From NCBI GenBank assembly GCA_011800155.1, contig CM022371.1, positions 930,001-994,000 on the forward strand: 64,000 bases of DNA. The letters are read 5' to 3'. The notes beneath the pieces are model-generated. The model had not been told where the DNA came from and made no database searches. It worked only from the letters and a program-made list of their open reading frames with translations. The translations under genes and the position numbers were made by a program. Each line of letters starts with the position of its first letter. Positions within the stretch are counted from its first letter, which is position 1. Positions 1 through 9,200 of the stretch are shown piece after piece. The stretch comes from Flammulina velutipes. Taxonomy: Eukaryota; Basidiomycota; Agaricomycetes; Agaricales; Physalacriaceae.

Positions 1-775
1 GCCATGTCCCGACGCGATGGCCGACTAATCTCGTCCTCGCGGCTTTTCATGAAATCGGATTCGAGGATGACTTGGGCATAGTGTGTGATGGTTAAGAGGG
101 CATCTACCCGAGCCTCTTCGTTGAGGGAGAGTAATAGAGGTGTATGGGAGAGAATTCCGGTGTAGGCGTCGTCTACCATGGTGTATTGGTCCGATGGCCC
201 TTTGATGTAGAATTTGCGTAACTTAGTTTGAGTAGACCCAAGCCCATAATGGGGTCCAACCTCGTCGAGTTTCGTCGCCTTGCGGTGTGCGCGCTTGTAT
301 GCATCCCTCCCCACGACACTCAGGAATTCCATAGTGATCTCTTCCTGTGATAACGGTTCGAGACCAGCCGCCGAGCAAGAAACCTGACGGGAGATTATTC
401 CCTCCAACGTAGAAAAAAATCGTCTAGTGTAGACAAGTTGTTCTGGCGATGGAGGAATTTTGGCAGCCAGGAGGAACGTCATAGTCGCAGGGGTGTCAAA
501 ATGGAGTACTGAAGCAATCGACTGGTCTGTAGAATCCCGAACTAGGCAGAAAGTGATCCAGTTGAGGAGCAGAAGGACTTTCTCGCCGGGCTCTGCCATA
601 GGATTTCCTGGCCATCGCGCCCCGTCGTGGTCAGTGTTATTTTTCCACCACCAGTTGGCTATGGTCTGTATGGTGACGAAGGAATCTAAGGAGGAGCCCA
701 TCTTGTTTTCAGGCTGCAGAATATATTAGTTGGTGCAACAAGGCTTCATGCCAAATGACTTACTGGTGGAGTCAT
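1..775 (-). CDS. OTT_1508-like deaminase family protein, copy A (3' end outside window)
   Basis: The minus strand reads open from an ATG at 775 to the window edge if one intron (714-763, GTAAGT..CTGCAG) is removed. Exon 1 is only four codons (764-775) and exon 2 runs from 713 off the left edge. It parallels copy B, at 1498-2717 plus 14539-14776, almost codon for codon. The catalytic half (HxE and CxxC) lies outside the window, so the family call rests on copy B. These are predicted zinc-dependent nucleic-acid or nucleotide deaminases expanded in fungi, with no assigned substrate. The AATCC at which the retrotransposon entered copy B is intact here at 533-537, so this is a paralogous empty site. 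I saw no stop or frameshift, so copy A may be the functional one. Confidence 0.7.
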
Positions 776-833
776 ATCGAAAGTTAGTTCGGCACTCGGA
801 CCGGGTCTTCCTTTCTCCGACTTACTGCGTTCA

Positions 834-1115
834 AAATGCGGCGGTACTACAATATCTGAGCGGGGTTTCCCTTTCGGCCCATGTATTGACTAATGTTGGA
901 ATATCGGGCATTAGCACCGGTATCATGATGTGTCTCGTCGGTTACTACTTATTTAATTGTTACACTTCATAACTTATTTAAGATGGCTCTCATGCGGTCA
1001 GTACGTGTAGTCACGGTATCGCTCCCGGTATCGCAAGATCCGTCATCCACCTAGCTTTACGGTACGTGTTCTCATTCTCGATTAACTTGATAATTAAAGC
1101 AACGGTATGATTAGA
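834..1115 (+). pseudogene. Decayed 5' exons of a PP2C-like gene, copy A
   Basis: This stretch aligns with exon 1, intron 1 and exon 2 of the PP2C-like gene at 14947. It shares the ATGCGGCGGTAC start, the AGATGGCTCTCATG acceptor/exon junction and the final GGTACGT donor. Small deletions bring a TGA into frame a few codons after the ATG, and similarity stops near 1115, before the third exon. It is therefore a truncated duplicate rather than a gene. It sits divergently from deaminase copy A, as the intact gene does from copy B. Confidence 0.65.
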
Positions 1116-1497
1116 TAGTACGGAGATCAACAGGGAGGAGATAGAAGATGAGTTGGATGCATACCCAGTTGCTGGAACGGGTGTGTGTACTGGGAAGCGG
1201 GATTCAATTTCAGATGGTGCAGGCAGAAGGAAGAACAGTGCGGCCAGGCGGGTTGTGCGAAGGCGAGTCGCTTGACAGAGGGGCTACGATTCGGATTGGA
1301 GAAAAGACACAAGTGAGATGAGTCCGGGTAAAAGATGCAAGGTAGATGGCACACGCACAGTCTTAAAGAGGAAGAAAGGATACTCCCGAGAAAAACGACA
1401 GGCGCAGACGAGGGGAAAAGACAAGACTTAGACAAAGATGACGCATAACCTCAGCACAGTTCGACTCTATTTCCCACGCCGCCATCAAATTTCTGTT
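1116..1497. other. Intergenic segment at the duplication junction
   Basis: It lies between the truncated PP2C copy A and the stop codon of deaminase copy B. A 102-codon minus-strand frame here has no recognisable features and no family resemblance. I see no RNA gene or repeat. Confidence 0.4.
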
Positions 1498-2722
1498 TTA
1501 CGAAATGAGACAAGATGCCGAGGGATCCAAAAGGGCGTTTAGAGTTGTTCTATCATCTAACTCCCTGAACGCCACTTCCTCCAATGCTGTTCCAAAAATC
1601 TTTTCCCTGATTTTATCGATGCTCCGAACCATGCTTTCGCCCATCAGAGCATCGAGGCTTATCCAGTCGGAAGGAATTTTGAAGGATGTGTGTGTAGCTT
1701 TCCACCCGCTACGGAAAAATAGTTTCGGTGTATCGATCCTGGACGGCAAGTACACCAAATCGTAACAAAACAGGCAGCCCCTTTTGGAACATCCAATTGT
1801 TCGCTTGCGCGCCACAATCTCGTTGTCGCGGAGGTGGGCAGTGATCTGTACTTCGGGATGAGTGTAGAAAATCTTCTCGTCACCTTCCCTCCACAGCTCC
1901 TCAACGGGTACATCATGCACCAGATTCAAGATGGTCCTTATCTCATCCACAGATACCGTACAATTGTGCTTATCTCGAATAATGTCTTGCATCATGGTAG
2001 TTGAATCTTGAGGGAAACGGAAGATGACAGGTTCAGGCGTCGGAATCCATTCGTGACGAATCCTCCATCCAGAGGCAGAGAGGCGGCGCAGCGACTTGGC
2101 TCCCTTTCCAGTGATGTCGTACGCCCCGTATCGGTAAAAGAATAGTCGCTCAAGGCGGCGAATGAAGTGGAATATGAAACATTTGGTTAGGTCCTCACGC
2201 CACGGCGGACTTCTCTTGTCCTCGAGGCTTTTCATAAAATCGGATTCGAGGATGACTTGAGCCTGGTGTGTGATGGTTAAGAGGGCGTCGATCCGAGACT
2301 CTTCGTCGAGGGAGAGTAATAGAGGTGTTTGAGAGAGAATTCCGGTGTATGCATCGTCTACCATGGTGTATTGGTCAGATGACTCCTCGATGTACAGCTT
2401 GCGCAACAGGGTTTGAGTAGGCCCGAGCCCATAATGGGGTCCAACCTCATCGAGTTTTATGGCCTTGCGGTGTGCGCGCTTGTGTGCATCCCTCCCTATG
2501 ACACTCAGGAACTCCATAGTGATCTCTTCTTGTGATAACGGTTCGACACCAGCGGCCGGGCAAGAAACCTGACGGGAGATTATGTCCTTCAACGTAGAGA
2601 AAAATCGGCTAGTGTAGACAAGTTGTTCTGGCGATGGAGGAATTTTGGCGGCCAGGAGGAACGTTACAGTCGCAGGGGTGTCAAAATGGAGTACTGAAGC
2701 AATGGATTGGTCTGTGGAATCC
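1498..2722 (-). pseudogene. OTT_1508-like deaminase, copy B, catalytic part cut off by the retrotransposon
   Basis: This is the 3' part of a gene whose 5' part lies at 14534-14776 on the other side of the LTR element. The frame is open from the insertion point to a TAA at 1498-1500. Near the C-terminus it has a His-Pro-Glu motif followed about 25 residues later by IGCSKRGCLFC, the HxE...CxxC zinc signature of OTT_1508-like deaminases. Family members are predicted zinc-dependent deaminases of unknown substrate. The insertion falls inside coding sequence, between an Arg codon and an Asp codon, so the full protein cannot be made. A truncated product from the internal ATG at 2592, or from a transcript started in the 3' LTR that faces this fragment, remains possible. 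Confidence 0.7.
2718..2722. repeat. Target site duplication, left copy (AATCC)
   Basis: AATCC directly abuts the TG of the left LTR and is repeated right after the CA of the right LTR (14534-14538). Deaminase copy A has a single AATCC at the same codon position. Five base pairs is the usual Ty3/gypsy target duplication. Confidence 0.95.
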
Positions 2723-3062
2723 TGTAAGACGCCTGAAATCCACGAGGTTCGTGGATGGAGTTAGCGTCTTCGGTCCAGGTGGGGAACTCTGTCTCCCTTA
2801 GCCTGAGCGGAACGCGTGAGTAGCTTCGTACGAATAGGTGAAGGCTTAGCGTAGCCTTCGAACACTTAAGAGCAGCCCGACGTCGGGGCTGCGATTCAAA
2901 CCAATGGAAGTTTGAGTAAGAAAGAGTTAATTCTCTATTACATAACTGCCATACTTGTACATTATACATAAGCGAACGCGCCACGCTGCTAAGCGGGATA
3001 TTTTATGCTAACCTAAGTACTGAGCTACCTCAAGAGAAAAGAAGAAAAATACAGCCGTTACA
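2723..3062 (-). repeat. 3' LTR
   Basis: 340 bp, beginning TGTAAGACGCC and ending CCGTTACA on the plus strand. It is identical by eye to the 5' LTR at 14194-14533. It contains inverted repeats at 2738-2756 (8-bp stem, 3-nt loop), 2840-2859 and 2872-2892. Confidence 0.95.
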
Positions 3063-3072
3063 TTCCCCCCCC
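3063..3072 (-). other. Polypurine tract
   Basis: On the minus strand this reads GGGGGGGGAA directly before the TG of the 3' LTR, which is the expected position of the plus-strand primer of reverse transcription. Confidence 0.85.
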
Positions 3073-3118
3073 ATAAAATAGCTCGTCGTTATGTCGTTAA
3101 ACTTGTCATGTCGTTTCG

Positions 3119-5980
3119 TTAGTTCGTGCTTTGGGTTAATTCATTTTGTAATTCGGTTAAGGACCAGTCGCTCCATCGTCCGCCGAAGCTGATTTCGTGC
3201 AAATCATCGATTTCCTCGGCTATTGCGTCCCAGGGAATTTTGGTCTGACGGTTGGCGCGGAACCATCGAGACCACTGAGATCTCGTCCTGACCTTCACTG
3301 TGCCCTTCTCTATGCTGGAAGAGAAGTTCTGCAACTGGGACATTAAGCTCGATTCCCACACCCAAGGAGTCCAAAGGATCCGCCTCTTGGTTGTCTTTTC
3401 CACTAGATCGGGATCTGTCTCAAACCAATCCGGATGGGGGAAGATGGATCCTCCTTCTGGGTTGATCTCGTCGTATCGTAGTCCCACCACCATGTCTATC
3501 AGCTCTTGCGACGGATGATCCGTCCAGATTTCTTCTCCGTCACTAGGCGCAGTCACATTCTGACCGCTGCGCCACCTTGTAGTTTGAGGGGAGATCCCGG
3601 CTAGGAAATCCTTTACCAAGTTCGGCATGTGACGTCTCACGATGTAGCTGATAATACCGCCTTCTCCTACTAGGCTGGAGGCGAATTCGTGAGTTTCGAG
3701 AATTCGCAGAATCTTCAGGTATTCCTTCCCACACTCTGGTCCCTCGTTGTGGAAGAAAGATCGCGATAGATTCCATCCGTGAGCAGCTGCCATGATGGAT
3801 AAGTTGTTGTCAGGAGAGAGGGAGGTTGAATCGGGGCGAGTTCCTTGAAGGGCCGCCAGGTCGTTGGATCTTCCGATGAATTGAAGAGGAATTCCGTGCT
3901 CGATGGCCGTTAGGACTAGTTCTTCGATTTTCCTCCGCCGTTTGTCGCGGTAAACCAGTAACTTGATGCATATCTCTCCTTCCCACGGGAAGTGTAAGCG
4001 TGCTCGGTCTAAGAGGACTTGCGCCACATTTCTTTCCTCCACTTCTAGGGGCCATCGTTGGATGAGGCCGAAGTGAGCGTAGTCTAGGACCTCAAAACGT
4101 CTGTGAACGGAGAGAGTTGGTGGGGCTTTGGCGCTTGATAAACCCTGAGGTTGAATAGAGGCGGCGCTCGTAGATTTAGCTTCCATCAAGGCTTTCGTCT
4201 TAGCTCGATTAACGCTTCCAATGACTCCCCATACGAGACGGTTGCCTACGCTATCCTTGACTTCTCCTTCCTTCCCTCCGAACTCGTTTCGTAGATTCAC
4301 TACCATTCGCGGAGCGGTTGGCGGTTTTGGCTCACCTCCGTCCTCTTTTTTGTTTTCTACCTCGTTGATGGATAGATTCTTCGACACTATGTGAGACCAA
4401 GGTGACGGTCTCTCCGGGGAAGGGGGTATAGGAGCCGAGGAAGTGAGCAGGAGACTGTGATTCTTCTCGGTAGCAGCCATCAATTCTCTGACTTCTCCGT
4501 CGCGAAGATATTCCAGACGCCAGCGATTCGTCATTGGCAACAAAAAGAGGAACAACAAGCTGTCGAACTCAGGGGAAGGATAATACGGAGAGTCGAGTAA
4601 TATGGACCCGTGGCGTCTGTCGGCATGAGTGGTAACGAGAGAAGGAGAACGCAGTCCATGGACCATCCATTTCTGAATCCTAGAGACGGTCCAGTAGCAT
4701 GACATTGCATCCCAGGGACAGTACTGATCCGAAATGTGGCGTCTAACCGGACCGTTTGGTAGTATGCTGTCCGCGTATGGGCGTTGAGCGATCGCCACAT
4801 ATACAGTCCCTTCAACATCCGATTTCCTTGCTCGATTTACCTGAAAGTAACGTGCCAGTACGTTCCACTCTAAGTTGGTATCGACCGCAAGAGGTTCCCA
4901 ACCTTCGATCAGGGCGAAGTACGCGTTCGATATTCCGTTAACGATTTTGACGACGTTTAGGAACGATTCCGTAGGACGCTTAACGGCTTCGATACGGCTC
5001 AAGCTGAAGTCATAGGACGTAATAGTTCGAACCATCCCTGCAAATTGTCGAACGAAATCCCCCTCACGTAGAGGAAGGTGTTGGATTTCGCGAGTCGTAG
5101 AGAAGCGGACTAATCTCGCCAAGTACTCTGGGCTCCATCTCAAGTAGCGTGGATCCTCTTGTAGTCCTCTGGTCCATCGATACGTGAACCCGACTTCGGC
5201 GTGGACCATTAGATTCAGGTCGGTGCGGAGATGATCGATTGATAAGTTCATGATGATTCCTCGGCAAGGGAGGGTCTCCAGGCCCCACGCGGCGATTCTC
5301 TGTCTGGGTAGTGGGGGAAGACGTCCTTTCCAACCGAACTCTGGTGAGTATAGGTCGTTGTGCAAGCCCCACCAGCGAACCACACCCTGTCCTCCCCAGT
5401 AGAAACACAGTAGCTTGATGTATACGTCGAGGATGCTTGCTGACGATAGATAGGGTTCGTGTAGAGAGGCGAGACGTGGTAAAAGAGGAATGGTGGCTCG
5501 CGGGGGAAAAGAACTGAATAGACGAATAGATTCCAAGTCGTCTTTTAATCTACGGCAATCTGACACGATTTCTCTTGCTAAGACCATAGGGAAAAGATAG
5601 TAAGGGACTCCCTCTGCTTCCCGAGTGTCGAGCCGTTCCAGGATTTCGTCCGCACATGTTACCATGAACCAACGATCTCCTTTGACGGGATAGACGGGTT
5701 GATAGGCTCTCCACCAGGCAGTTACAGATAGCGACGCTGGCAACCGCAGCAAGCGTACGGGATCGGTTACGACCCGGCTCGTTCTAGTAATTCCCGCCTC
5801 CGCTTCGTCTAGCGGTCGATCCTCCTGCAATAAGGCCCATGGAACGTCGAGTAACTTGAGCTTTCCAACGGCCAGCCAGATAGCGTCCCCGATGACGGCC
5901 CCGTGGTAGCGCGGGAACGATCCATCGTGCAAACGGAAGGTAAAAGATTGTAAGAAAAATGGAGAGGTCATCGCATTCAT
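3119..5980 (-). CDS. Unknown 953-aa protein encoded in the env position of the retrotransposon
   Basis: This long intact frame lies between gag-pol and the polypurine tract. The first ATG is at 5980, and the TAA ends 57 bp before the 3' LTR. I do not recognise the protein. It has no N-terminal signal peptide and no clear membrane span, so it does not look like an envelope glycoprotein. The N-terminal 550 or so residues are dense in Trp, Arg, Tyr and Leu, with short hallmarks such as GFTYRWTRGLQEDPRYLRW and the Trp pair in VVRWWGLHNDLY. A Pro/Ser/Lys-rich, probably unstructured linker follows (roughly residues 540-640), then a C-terminal folded-looking part with WTDHPSQELIDMVVGL. It contains no RT, protease, integrase or zinc-knuckle motif. 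Intact coding over nearly 3 kb inside a young element suggests selection for a function in the element's life cycle, but that role is unknown. Confidence 0.8.
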   Translation of the reverse strand: MNAMTSPFFLQSFTFRLHDGSFPRYHGAVIGDAIWLAVGKLKLLDVPWALLQEDRPLDEAEAGITRTSRVVTDPVRLLRLPASLSVTAWWRAYQPVYPVKGDRWFMVTCADEILERLDTREAEGVPYYLFPMVLAREIVSDCRRLKDDLESIRLFSSFPPRATIPLLPRLASLHEPYLSSASILDVYIKLLCFYWGGQGVVRWWGLHNDLYSPEFGWKGRLPPLPRQRIAAWGLETLPCRGIIMNLSIDHLRTDLNLMVHAEVGFTYRWTRGLQEDPRYLRWSPEYLARLVRFSTTREIQHLPLREGDFVRQFAGMVRTITSYDFSLSRIEAVKRPTESFLNVVKIVNGISNAYFALIEGWEPLAVDTNLEWNVLARYFQVNRARKSDVEGTVYVAIAQRPYADSILPNGPVRRHISDQYCPWDAMSCYWTVSRIQKWMVHGLRSPSLVTTHADRRHGSILLDSPYYPSPEFDSLLFLFLLPMTNRWRLEYLRDGEVRELMAATEKNHSLLLTSSAPIPPSPERPSPWSHIVSKNLSINEVENKKEDGGEPKPPTAPRMVVNLRNEFGGKEGEVKDSVGNRLVWGVIGSVNRAKTKALMEAKSTSAASIQPQGLSSAKAPPTLSVHRRFEVLDYAHFGLIQRWPLEVEERNVAQVLLDRARLHFPWEGEICIKLLVYRDKRRRKIEELVLTAIEHGIPLQFIGRSNDLAALQGTRPDSTSLSPDNNLSIMAAAHGWNLSRSFFHNEGPECGKEYLKILRILETHEFASSLVGEGGIISYIVRRHMPNLVKDFLAGISPQTTRWRSGQNVTAPSDGEEIWTDHPSQELIDMVVGLRYDEINPEGGSIFPHPDWFETDPDLVEKTTKRRILWTPWVWESSLMSQLQNFSSSIEKGTVKVRTRSQWSRWFRANRQTKIPWDAIAEEIDDLHEISFGGRWSDWSLTELQNELTQSTN

Positions 5981-5985
5981 CACAG

Positions 5986-6043
5986 AAGAACTGAGCTCGA
6001 CTTTGATGGAATGGATTTCTGACTATTGAAGAACTGAGCTCGA
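5986..6043 (-). repeat. Pair of 15-bp motifs just upstream of the second retrotransposon ORF
   Basis: AAGAACTGAGCTCGA (plus orientation) occurs at 5986-6000 and 6029-6043, 43 bp apart. On the coding strand it reads TCGAGCTCAGTTCTT, and the nearer copy ends 5 bp before the ATG of the 953-codon ORF. The same motif, again as a pair, stands upstream of gag-pol at 13984-14043. Confidence 0.85.
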
Positions 6044-6213
6044 CAATAGCAGAAGGAGATGGATGGTGGATTGAAAGGAAGTGAAGGAGCGTGTTTGTCG
6101 AAAGGCCGCAACGTGTATTAGGTGCGGCCTATAGGAGATAAACGGAGATAAATGATTGTGATTGATCAAGATTTGATCTAGAGGGATCGGTGCGTCATAG
6201 ATAGAAGTACGCT

Positions 6214-9200
6214 TCAAAGGCCAAGCCTTAGCTTGTATTCTCGGAGCAAGTGATTTGCGTTCCTCAACCCGCTTGCGTTCATCCATGAGTTCTCTTCTTC
6301 GGGTAATCCTTTCCACTTGACTAAGTACCGATATCCCCTTCCCGCAGGTTTATGAGCTATCACTGCTTCGACCTCAATTTCGTCCTCGAGGTCAGGGCGA
6401 AGATCGCTTTCAGGGCGTTCGTCTCGTTTCCCAAAACTCTCCGGAGATTCATGATATACTTTGAGATGTTCTAGATTGAAAGTGGGCCCGCCTGGATATT
6501 GTTCTCCTAGTCGCAGCCTGTACACTGTAGGACTAACTACTTCTGTGACCTCGAACGGGCCTATCCAACGATCCACGAGTTTGACTCCTTTGCCTTTGCT
6601 CTCGATCCATTCCAACGAGTGCGGGTTCACTAAGACTCTAGATCCCTTTTTGATTTCTGGCGGAGCTCTCCGACGGCGATTGAAATATTTGGCTTGGTCA
6701 TGTTGAGCCTTGGCTATAGCATCGCGTGCACGATCTCTGTGCCGTTCCAGCTCGTTCAAGAATGAGTTAGCTTTCCCTAGTTCAGAGAAGCGGCGAGGAA
6801 CCACGGATGACGAGTCATGGGGTAGATACAGCGCTGATGGGGGCTTAGGTTCGAAGCCCAACAGCAAAAAGAAGGGAGCGTAACCGGTTGTCTTGCTGAC
6901 GTTGGAATTGTAAGCAAATTCCAACAAGGCTATCCATTTAACCCATCGACTTCTTTCTGAAGCAGCGAAAGCTCTCAACATTGTTTCGAGAGTCTTATTC
7001 GTGATTTCCGTCTGCCCGTCTGTTTGGGGATGATGAGAGGTCGAAAATACCATCCGAGTGCCCAGTCGTTTCGCGATCTCAATCCATATGGCGTTTTGCC
7101 ATCTCCCGTCTCGATCGCAGAAGACGCTCTCTGGGAGCCCGAATCGACTGAACACTTGTAAGACGATCAAGTCCGCGAATTTCTCCATGGACGACGCAAT
7201 GGGTAATGGCAAAAAGTTTCCGTGCTTAGTGAGTCGATCTACTATTACTAGTATTGCATCGCATCCGTCCGATTTCGGTAGGCCCGTGATAAGGTCCCAG
7301 GAAATTGATTGATAAGGTCTTCTCGGGACAGGGCTCGGATTCAGGAGTCCATAACTCTTGAAGTTGCGATTTTTAGTCTTCTGGCAAGTATCACAGCTTT
7401 TACAGAATGCCTCCGCGTCGATTTTCATTCTTTTCCAATACCAACGTTGGGTCAGCTTCGGCCAAAGTTTGTCTATACTCATATGCGCCGTTTCCATTGG
7501 GTCTTCGTGCACTATGGAAAGAAGCTCTGTCCTCCTTGACTTTGGTACGCATAGTCGTGGTTGGTAGTTCGCGTCTCTAAAGAAGAGCATGCCGTTGGCA
7601 TCTTTCAAAAATCGTTGACCCTTTTTCCAGTCCTCCCATTGCGGAGCCTCCTCATAAGCAGTCTTGAATTCTGGGTCCGTTTTCGTCTCGTGTGCCCATC
7701 TTCCCAGAATTTCAGGGTCTCCCGCGATCAATACCGTCGGTGGAGGAACAGAAGCGAGCCAATAGTCCTGGTCTAGCTGATCTCGATGTCTTTCGCTCGG
7801 AAGAGCATGAGAGTCGTTGTTCTCCATATCCCCCCCCGCTTCTATTACTGTCTTACTCCCGACAGGTTCTATGAGCTCCGCTATAGAGGCCCACTTGATT
7901 GCGGGTAGGTGATCGGCATACACGTTGTTCGGAATGACGTCCCGTGTTCCTACGCTAGGTATAACTGATCCGTCCGGAGATATCGGACTAAACTGTAACG
8001 GAGGCGGCCTTTCCAATCGCGATAGAGGGTCTACGTTGCTATGCACTCTCCCAGGTCGGTGAACAATCGTTAAATGAGGGCTGTAGGCTGAAAAAACGGC
8101 TCCCCAAGCGGCTAGTCGTTTGTTTGAATTCTCGTAAGTTCTCGCCCATTGTAGTGCATTATGGTCAGTGACCAAAGTCGTGTTCGCTCCTTCAATGAAT
8201 GGTTGGAATCGTATCAAGCCTTCTTTCGCTGCTAACGCTTCTCGCTCCGTGGTCGAATACCTTGTCTCCGCGCTTTTGAACCTCCTTGAATAGTAAGCTA
8301 CGACTCTTTCCACATGCACTACTGATGCGTCGAAGTCTTCTTCATTCCATTCTCCTCCTGAGCGATTCTCGTCTTCCTTGGCGAGTTGAGCGAATAGCTT
8401 TGGTACGTTCTTCCCTGCTTCTTTCGCTCGCTTCAGCCGTTCGTACACCTTGGTTCCTTTCAGGCTCCCCGCTGTCATAGGTTGTACTTGCTGTAGCGCG
8501 CATCCCAAAGCGTGATCCGACGCATCGGTGTACAATCGATACGGAATTTTCTCCAAAGGATGCGCTAACACAGGTGCGTCGCACAGGGCGTCCTTGATGG
8601 CGTTGAACGCATATTCCTGTTCGTCACCCCATTCCCATTTGGTATCCTTCTTCAAAAGGTCGAACAACGGTATCGCCATATCGGAGTAGAAAGGGATAAA
8701 AGCTGAAAAATAGACGGCCATTCCCAGAAAGGTATATAATTCCTTCGCTTTTGTCGGACTGGCTAGTTCTTTAACGGCGGCAACTTTTTCTGCATGCGTG
8801 GACAGCCCTAGACGCGATACTTTGTGACCGAGCAAGAGTATTGATGAATAAAACAAATGACATTTCTTGGGTGATAGAGTAATCCCTGCTTTCATGATGG
8901 CTTCTAGGACTTTCCCCAAGTGCAATATATGTTCCTCATACGACTTCGAAAACACCACAATGTCGTCTATGTACACCAGACAGAAAATCCATAAGAAAGG
9001 ACTCAAGATACCCTGCATTACCCGTTGGAATACTGAGGGTCCGTTGCGCAAACCGAAAGGTAGCCTCCGGAATTGCCACAGTCCTCTGTGGGTCCGAAAA
9101 GCTGTTTTTGGTCTGTCTTCCTCGTCTAATTCCAATTGTGTGAATCCTGACAGAGCGTCCAGAGTTGAGAGAACTTGCGCGCCACTTAGAGCCTGTAATA

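Noticed and set aside
2664..2984. A 106-codon frame running from the 3' LTR into deaminase sequence, possibly a chimeric protein
   Set aside because: It reads the deaminase DNA in the wrong frame and stops quickly, so no fusion protein is supported.
3119..5980. The second retrotransposon ORF as a retroviral-type envelope gene
   Set aside because: It has no signal peptide, transmembrane anchor or Cys-rich ectodomain; the position alone does not support an envelope call.
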